Below, one piece after another: positions 7,523 through 11,328 of a stretch of DNA of 11,328 bases. The stretch covers positions 1 to 11,328 of the forward strand of contig DNLN01000049.1 of the NCBI GenBank assembly GCA_003488465.1, read 5' to 3'. Below the pieces are notes generated by a model, which saw only the letters and a program-made list of their open reading frames with translations, made no database searches and had not been told where the DNA came from. The DNA is from Sutterella sp. (GTDB taxonomy: Bacteria; Pseudomonadota; Gammaproteobacteria; Burkholderiales; Burkholderiaceae_F). The translations under genes were made by a program, and so were the position numbers. Each line of letters starts with the position of its first letter. Position 1 is the stretch's first letter.

Positions 7523-8056
7523 TTACTTCTTCTTGGTTTCCTTGATGACGACGTGCTCGCCAGCGTAGCGGATGCCCTTGCCCTTGTAGGGTTCGGGAGC
7601 GCGATAGCTGCGGATCACGGCAGCGGTCTGGCCGACCTTCTGCTTGTCAGCACCGCTGATCACGATCTCGGTCTGCGTCGGGGTGGCGCAAGAGACGCCC
7701 GCGGGCATCTGGTGCACAACCGGGTGAGAGAAGCCGAGCTGCAGGTTGAGCTTGTCGCCCTGAGCCTGAGCACGATAGCCGACGCCGATCAGGGTCAGCT
7801 TCTTCTCGAAACCTTCGGTCACGCCCTTGTTCATGTCGTTCACGAGAGCGCGCATCGTGCCGGTGTTGGCATTGGACTCGCGGGTTTCGTTGACCTGGGA
7901 GAAAGACACCTTGCCGTCGGCGAAGTCAACCTTCACCAGATCGAGCACGTGGGTCTTCACTTCCCCCTTCGGGCCCTTGACGGTGATGATGCCGTCGGCC
8001 ATCTTGAACTCGACGCCCTTGCCGAGCACGACGGGGAGCTTACCAATACGACTCAT
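7523..8056 (-). CDS. rplF: 50S ribosomal protein L6
   Basis: Large-subunit protein near the factor-binding site, made of two repeated alpha/beta domains. The 177-residue product begins [17 protein letters not shown]. The second domain has the L6 signature [16 protein letters not shown] at 154-169, followed by a lysine-rich end (IKETKKK). It lies 15 bases after rpsH. No anomalies are visible in length or motifs. Confidence 0.98.
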   Translation of the reverse strand: MSRIGKLPVVLGKGVEFKMADGIITVKGPKGEVKTHVLDLVKVDFADGKVSFSQVNETRESNANTGTMRALVNDMNKGVTEGFEKKLTLIGVGYRAQAQGDKLNLQLGFSHPVVHQMPAGVSCATPTQTEIVISGADKQKVGQTAAVIRSYRAPEPYKGKGIRYAGEHVVIKETKKK

Positions 8057-8071
8057 ATTGCTCTCCCCCTA

Positions 8072-8467
8072 TTAAGCGACGTAGCAGAGCACTTCGCCGC
8101 CGATACCGGCAGCGCGGGCCTTGCGGTCAGTCATCACGCCCTGGGGCGTGGAGACGATGGCGATGCCGAGGCCGTTCATGACCTGCGGGATGGCGCCATG
8201 GCTCTTGTAGATGCGCAGGCCGGGGCGGGACACGCGCTCGATGCGCTCGATCACCGGACGACCTTCATAGTACTTCAGACCGATATGGAGTTCAGACTTG
8301 CCAGACTGGCCCACAACGTCAAAGCCGTTGATGTAGCCCTCGTCCTTGAGAACCTTGGCAATTGCGACCTTGAGCTTGGAGCTCGGCATCACAACTTCCT
8401 GCTTCTCGACAATCTGGCCGTTGCGGATACGGGTCAGCATATCGGCGATAGGATCACTCATACTCAT
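8072..8467 (-). CDS. rpsH: 30S ribosomal protein S8
   Basis: Primary 16S rRNA-binding protein of the central domain. In E. coli it also represses translation of the spc operon. The 131-residue product starts [18 protein letters not shown] and ends with the signature [18 protein letters not shown] at 101-118 and GEVLCYVA. The first of two nearby ATG codons (8467) is chosen because GGAG lies about 10 bases from it. It lies 18 bases after rpsN. I could not identify an S8 target hairpin at the rplX-rplE junction by eye, so conservation of that control here is open. Confidence 0.98.
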   Translation of the reverse strand: MSMSDPIADMLTRIRNGQIVEKQEVVMPSSKLKVAIAKVLKDEGYINGFDVVGQSGKSELHIGLKYYEGRPVIERIERVSRPGLRIYKSHGAIPQVMNGLGIAIVSTPQGVMTDRKARAAGIGGEVLCYVA

Positions 8468-8485
8468 TTCGTAATCTCTCCTCGC

Positions 8486-8791
8486 TTACCAGCTAGCCTT
8501 AACGAGGCCAGGGATATCACCACGCATGGCGGCGTCGCGGATCATTCCGCGGGCCAGGCCAAACTTGCGGAACGTTCCGCGCGGACGGCCGGTGAGGCCG
8601 CAACGGTTGCGCAGACGCACAGGGCTCGTGTCGCGGGGCAGAGCCTGCAGCTTTGCACGGGCGTCCTGGCGCTCTTCCACAGAGCGGGCAGCGTCATTAA
8701 TAATCGCCTTGAGTTCGGCGCGCTTTGCCGCAAACTTAGCAACAAGCGCTTCGCGCTTGAGTTCACGGTTGATCAGAGACTTCTTAGCCAT
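8486..8791 (-). CDS. rpsN: 30S ribosomal protein S14 (long, zinc-free type)
   Basis: Small-subunit head protein assembled late. The 101-residue product is the long C-minus form. It contains a single cysteine (C64) instead of the four of the short zinc form, and an extended basic helical N-terminus ([20 protein letters not shown]). The signature [20 protein letters not shown] runs at 59-78. Position between rplE and rpsH is standard. With zinc-type L36 and zinc-free S14 and S4, the zinc-dependent set of ribosomal proteins here looks mixed, as is common in proteobacteria. Confidence 0.98.
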   Translation of the reverse strand: MAKKSLINRELKREALVAKFAAKRAELKAIINDAARSVEERQDARAKLQALPRDTSPVRLRNRCGLTGRPRGTFRKFGLARGMIRDAAMRGDIPGLVKASW

Positions 8792-8804
8792 CTTGGCACC
8801 TACC

Positions 8805-9344
8805 TCAGTTGCGGAACGGGAAGTGGAACCCGGCGAGAAGCGCCTTGGCTTCCTCGTCGGTCTTCGCCGTCGTCGTAATGGAAATGTTCATACCGCGGAT
8901 CGCATCGATCTTGTCGTACTCGATTTCCGGGAAAATGATCTGTTCCTTCAGACCGATGTTGTAGTTGCCACGGCCATCGAAAGCACGGCCGGAGACACCA
9001 CGGAAGTCGCGAACGCGCGGGAAGGCGATCGTGACCAGACGGTCGAGGAAGTCATACATGCGCTCGCCGCGCAGAGTCACCATGCAGCCGATCGGCATGT
9101 TCTCACGAATCTTGAAGTTCGCGATTGCCTTGCGGGTGCGGGTGATGGCGGGCTTCTGGCCGGCGATCTTGGTCATGTCGGCAACGGCGTTGTCGACCAT
9201 CTTCTTGTCATTGACAGCTTCACCGACGCCCATGTTCAGGGTGATCTTCGTGATACGAGGAACCTGCATGATCGTCTTGTAGCCGAACTTCTTGGTGAGC
9301 TCGGCAACGATGGTGTCGCGATACAGAGTTTGGAAACGGCTCAT
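8805..9344 (-). CDS. rplE: 50S ribosomal protein L5
   Basis: Central protuberance protein that binds 5S rRNA and contacts the P-site tRNA and S13. The 179-residue product has the signature [16 protein letters not shown] at 28-43. [20 protein letters not shown] follows at 62-81 and [20 protein letters not shown] at 108-127. The ATG at 9344 follows GGAG with seven bases of spacing, overlapping the rplX stop region, so translation is likely coupled to rplX, 11 bases upstream. Confidence 0.98.
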   Translation of the reverse strand: MSRFQTLYRDTIVAELTKKFGYKTIMQVPRITKITLNMGVGEAVNDKKMVDNAVADMTKIAGQKPAITRTRKAIANFKIRENMPIGCMVTLRGERMYDFLDRLVTIAFPRVRDFRGVSGRAFDGRGNYNIGLKEQIIFPEIEYDKIDAIRGMNISITTTAKTDEEAKALLAGFHFPFRN

Positions 9345-9355
9345 CCCATTACTCC

Positions 9356-9676
9356 TTACGCCTTAGCGCCGACCACGGCGCCGTTGCTCTTGAAAACGCG
9401 AACCTTCTTGCCGTCGACTTCCTTGAAGCCAACGCGGTCGCCCTTGCCGGTTGCCGGGTTGACAAGCATGACGTTCGACTGATCGATCGGCATGACCTTG
9501 TCCTCGATGCCACCCTCGGAACCCGTCATCGGGTTCGGACGAACGGCCTTCTTGGCAACATTGACACCCTGGACGAGAACGTGGGTCTCGTCAACGCGGG
9601 CAAGCACAACACCCTTCTTGCCCTTGTCCTTGCCGGCGATGACAATGACTTCGTCATCTTTACGGATGCGCTGCAT
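9356..9676 (-). CDS. rplX: 50S ribosomal protein L24
   Basis: Assembly-initiator protein of the large subunit that binds the 5' end of 23S rRNA. The 106-residue product starts [20 protein letters not shown], a KOW-motif domain (about 3-35), and continues with [19 protein letters not shown] at 38-56. The ribosome site is the strongest in the window, AGGAGG seven bases before the ATG. It overlaps the end of the rplN stop codon (TAAGGAGG). Length is normal. Confidence 0.98.
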   Translation of the reverse strand: MQRIRKDDEVIVIAGKDKGKKGVVLARVDETHVLVQGVNVAKKAVRPNPMTGSEGGIEDKVMPIDQSNVMLVNPATGKGDRVGFKEVDGKKVRVFKSNGAVVGAKA

Positions 9677-9688
9677 CTGTCGGCCTCC

Positions 9689-10057
9689 TTAAATAACTTC
9701 GGGAGCAAGGGAAACGATCTTCATGAACTTTTCCGTGCGAAGTTCGCGCGTAACCGGTCCGAAGATACGGGTGCCCACAGGCTCCAGCTTCGAGTTGAGC
9801 AGAACGACGGCATTGCCATCGAAACGAACGAGGGAACCGTCGGGACGGCGCACGCCCTTGGCAGTGCGCACGACAACCGCGTTGTAAACCTCGCCCTTCT
9901 TGACGCGACCACGGGGAGCGGCCTCCTTGACAGTCACCTTGATGACGTCGCCGATGTTCGCGTAGCGGCGCTTGGAGCCGCCCAACACTTTAAAACACAT
10001 CACTGAACGGGCGCCGGTGTTATCGGCAACGTCCAGCTTGCTTTGCATCTGAATCAT
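9689..10057 (-). CDS. rplN: 50S ribosomal protein L14
   Basis: Large-subunit protein at the interface with the small subunit, also the docking site of the silencing factor RsfS. The 122-residue product starts [20 protein letters not shown] and contains [20 protein letters not shown] at 46-65 and [13 protein letters not shown] at 95-107. It ends [10 protein letters not shown]. It is the first gene of the spc operon, behind its own promoter and a leader of about 185 bases. The ribosome site is weak (GGATTAATACAAGCC before the ATG), in contrast to rplX, so leader structure may matter for its translation. Confidence 0.98.
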   Translation of the reverse strand: MIQMQSKLDVADNTGARSVMCFKVLGGSKRRYANIGDVIKVTVKEAAPRGRVKKGEVYNAVVVRTAKGVRRPDGSLVRFDGNAVVLLNSKLEPVGTRIFGPVTRELRTEKFMKIVSLAPEVI

Positions 10058-10203
10058 GGCTTGTATTAATCCAACTTATTCCGCTAGGCGGATAGTATTG
10101 GTCCCGTACGGGAGAAAGACCAGAACCCAAGAATCATCCGAGAAACACCGCCGCAGCTTGTTTGGCGGGCGAACTCCCCTTGATCCTGATCGTTGAGTTT
10201 CGA
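10058..10203 (-). promoter_or_regulatory. Long structured leader of the spc operon
   Basis: About 146 bases of untranslated RNA between the 5' hairpin and rplN. Visible inverted repeats on the minus strand are CCGCC/GGCGG around an 11-base loop (near 10150-10170), the palindrome TCCCGTACGGGA (near 10102-10113) with TGGT/ACCA able to enclose part of it, and TCCGC-CTA-GCGGA (near 10080-10092) just before the rplN ribosome site. No convincing coding frame is present. This could be an autoregulatory leader; no known motif was recognised. Confidence 0.45.
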
Positions 10204-10237
10204 CATGAAAAGCCGATCTGATGACCGGCTTTTCATG
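10204..10237 (-). promoter_or_regulatory. 12-bp hairpin at the 5' end of the spc mRNA
   Basis: A perfect 12-bp inverted repeat, CATGAAAAGCCG / CGGCTTTTCATG, with a 10-base loop. The inner part reads AAAAGCCG...CGGCTTTT, a bidirectional terminator-like core. It begins about four bases after the predicted start of the spc transcript (near 10241). For S10 read-through transcripts it would act as a terminator or 3' end; for spc transcripts it would be a stabilising 5' stem. Confidence 0.72.
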
Positions 10238-10247
10238 CGAGGGCGCA

Positions 10248-10276
10248 AGTATACCCATCAAAGGGCAAACTTGCAA
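10248..10276 (-). promoter_or_regulatory. Sigma70-type promoter for the spc operon
   Basis: On the minus strand, -35 TTGCAA (10276-10271; 4 of 6 to consensus) and -10 TATACT (10253-10248; 5 of 6) have an exact 17-base spacer. The -35 starts 13 bases past the rpsQ stop. The position matches the S10/spc operon boundary of E. coli, where rplN is also the first spc gene. The predicted start is near 10241. Confidence 0.8.
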
Positions 10277-10289
10277 ATCCTTTTTCGGA

Positions 10290-10562
10290 TTAGATGATCA
10301 CGGCCTTTTCAAGGACCTTGGTCACCGTCCAGGACTTGGTCTTGGACATCGGACGGGATTCAGCGATCTCGACACGGTCGCCAACACCGCACTGGCCTTC
10401 GGCGTCATGAGCGTGATACTTCTTGCTCGTGACGACATACTTGCCGTAAATGGGGTGCTTGACCTTGCGTTCCACCAGAACCGTCACGGTCTTGTCCATC
10501 TTGTCGCTCGTGACCGTACCGATCAGGGTACGGGTGAGCGTCTTTTCGTTCTGTTCCGTCAT
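10290..10562 (-). CDS. rpsQ: 30S ribosomal protein S17
   Basis: Primary 16S rRNA-binding protein of the 5' domain with an OB fold. The 90-residue product contains [20 protein letters not shown] at 12-31 and [18 protein letters not shown] at 36-53. The S17 signature [13 protein letters not shown] lies at 61-73. Its ATG overlaps the rpmC stop (ATGA), so translation is probably coupled to rpmC. It is the last gene of the S10 operon; the spc promoter starts 13 bases after its stop. Confidence 0.98.
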   Translation of the reverse strand: MTEQNEKTLTRTLIGTVTSDKMDKTVTVLVERKVKHPIYGKYVVTSKKYHAHDAEGQCGVGDRVEIAESRPMSKTKSWTVTKVLEKAVII

Positions 10563-10753
10563 TTCTGAGCTGCCTTCTGAGCGAGAACCGTGCGAACGCG
10601 CGCAATGTCATGGCGGGTCGTGCGCAGCAGGTTCGTGTTCTGGAGCTGCTGGGTGGCCTTCTGAACACGGAGCTTAAACAGCGTGGTCTGAAGGTCGTCC
10701 AGTTCCTTCTTGAGCGCAGCCTCATCCTTGGCGCGCAGTTCATTTGCCTTCAT
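10559..10753 (-). CDS. rpmC: 50S ribosomal protein L29
   Basis: Small helical large-subunit protein at the tunnel exit, next to L23 and the SRP/trigger-factor docking site. The 64-residue product starts [20 protein letters not shown] and has the typical two-helix coiled-coil. [20 protein letters not shown] runs at 25-44, and [11 protein letters not shown] at 47-57 is the L29 signature. The start at 10753 is chosen over an in-frame ATG at 10789, which would run into rplP and add 12 unrelated residues. GGAG lies six bases before 10753. It overlaps rpsQ by four bases. Confidence 0.97.
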   Translation of the reverse strand: MKANELRAKDEAALKKELDDLQTTLFKLRVQKATQQLQNTNLLRTTRHDIARVRTVLAQKAAQK

Positions 10754-10763
10754 GTCCGTCTCC

Positions 10764-11180
10764 TTACATGCCGATCTGGCGGACAACAAACTTCGTCTTC
10801 AGAGGAAGCTTGGCGGCGGCAAGGGCGAATGCCTCGCGAGCCAGCTGCTCATCAACGCCGTCCATTTCATAAAGCACACGGCCCGGCTGGACCAGTGCGA
10901 CCCAGTATTCGGGGTTGCCCTTGCCGTTGCCCATACGGACCTCGGCGGGCTTGGTGGAAATGGGCTTGTCCGGGAAGACGCGGATCCAGACGTGGCCGCC
11001 GCGCTTGATGTGGCGCGTCAGGGCACGACGGGCCGCTTCGATCTGGCGGGCGGTCAGACGGCCGCGCTCCAGAACCTTCAGGCCAAAGTCGCCAAAGGCA
11101 ACGTTTGCACCACGCTGGGCCATGCCGTAGTTGCGGCCTTTCTGGTCCTTGCGGTACTTAGTACGATTCGGTTGCAGCAT
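10764..11180 (-). CDS. rplP: 50S ribosomal protein L16
   Basis: Large-subunit protein at the A-site and central protuberance that helps position aminoacyl-tRNA. The 138-residue product has [20 protein letters not shown] at 23-42. [20 protein letters not shown] runs at 84-103. R82 corresponds to the arginine hydroxylated by YcfD/RoxA in E. coli. The ATG lies only two bases after the rpsC stop, and its GGAG site lies inside the rpsC end, so translation is coupled to rpsC. Confidence 0.98.
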   Translation of the reverse strand: MLQPNRTKYRKDQKGRNYGMAQRGANVAFGDFGLKVLERGRLTARQIEAARRALTRHIKRGGHVWIRVFPDKPISTKPAEVRMGNGKGNPEYWVALVQPGRVLYEMDGVDEQLAREAFALAAAKLPLKTKFVVRQIGM

Positions 11181-11182
11181 CG

Positions 11183-11328
11183 TTATTCTCCGTCCTTCTT
11201 ATCAGCAGCGGCAGCCGGGCGGCGGTTGCGGCGGGGAGCGCGCTCTCCGTCAGCACCTTCAGCCTTGCGGCCACGGCGGTTGTGACGACGACGATCTTCG
11301 CGATCGGCCGGTGCGGGAGCAGCCTCGA
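11183..11328 (-). CDS. rpsC: 30S ribosomal protein S3, C-terminal end (partial)
   Basis: Only the last 47 codons are visible; the rest is beyond the right edge. They encode a disordered, strongly charged tail: [20 protein letters not shown], then [16 protein letters not shown] and [11 protein letters not shown], ending in TAA at 11183-11185. Low complexity prevents identification from sequence alone. However, rpsC directly precedes rplP in proteobacterial S10 operons, and long Arg/Ala/Glu tails are usual for betaproteobacterial S3. The body of S3 binds mRNA at the entry channel of the 30S head. Confidence 0.88.
   Translation of the reverse strand, partial: EAAPAPADREDRRRHNRRGRKAEGADGERAPRRNRRPAAAADKKDGE

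Noticed and set aside
7193..8878. A 561-codon open frame on the plus strand
   Set aside because: It is antisense to rplR, rplF, rpsH and part of rpsN, all with clear family motifs. Such long shadows are expected opposite GC-rich genes with biased third positions.
10076..10276. A 66-codon minus-strand frame in the rpsQ-rplN gap
   Set aside because: It begins inside the spc promoter, so the spc transcript would not contain its start, and it runs through the hairpins without any recognisable motif.
10276..10291. A 5-bp hairpin (AATCC/GGATT) overlapping the rpsQ stop, considered as the S10 terminator
   Set aside because: The stem is too short and AT-rich and has no following U-run. The 12-bp hairpin at 10204-10237 is the better candidate.
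10754..10789. A longer rpmC start at 10789
   Set aside because: It would overlap the end of rplP and add residues foreign to L29. MKANELR at 10753 is the family start, with GGAG at good spacing.

Overview
This window is the 3' half of a bacterial ribosomal-protein supercluster (end of S10, all of spc, all of alpha). Every gene lies on the minus strand, so transcription runs from the right edge to the left. It ends in a group II intron cut by the left edge. Gene order, moderately high GC, the RpoA C-terminus ([11 protein letters not shown]), a non-zinc S14 and S4, and a 37-residue zinc-type L36 suggest a betaproteobacterium of the Burkholderiales. A Sutterellaceae-like gut lineage is possible, but that is inference from residue patterns and not a database match.

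Layout in transcription order. S10 end (11328-10290): rpsC (3' end only), rplP, rpmC, rpsQ, tightly packed with a 4-base rpmC/rpsQ overlap. A 232-base gap (10289-10058) carries a good sigma70-type promoter, a 12-bp hairpin at the expected mRNA 5' end and a long leader. spc operon (10057-4586): rplN, rplX, rplE, rpsN, rpsH, rplF, rplR, rpsE, rpmD, rplO, secY, with gaps of only 11-30 bases; secY starts with GTG. A 282-base gap (4585-4304) carries two hairpins and a second good promoter, and no infA. Alpha operon (4303-888): rpmJ, rpsM, rpsK, rpsD, rpoA, rplQ. The last three junctions are unusually long (99, 185 and 183 bases), and each holds strong inverted repeats. These include a possible three-way junction before rpsD, a UUCG-capped hairpin before rpoA, and a full intrinsic-terminator-like hairpin with a U-run before rplQ.

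Left end (1-887): two hairpins follow rplQ. Eight bases past the second begins a group II intron of the IIC (bacterial class C) type, in the same orientation. It has the typical GTGCG 5' end, about 500 bases of structured RNA, and the N-terminal 94 codons of its reverse transcriptase/maturase. Insertion just behind a transcription terminator is the known habit of this intron class.

The genes together supply small- and large-subunit ribosomal proteins, the SecY translocation channel and the RNA polymerase alpha subunit. The core genes look ordinary. The points of interest are the structured intercistronic RNA of the alpha operon, the missing infA with its replacement promoter, and the terminator-targeting intron. 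I saw no evidence of a wholly new system.
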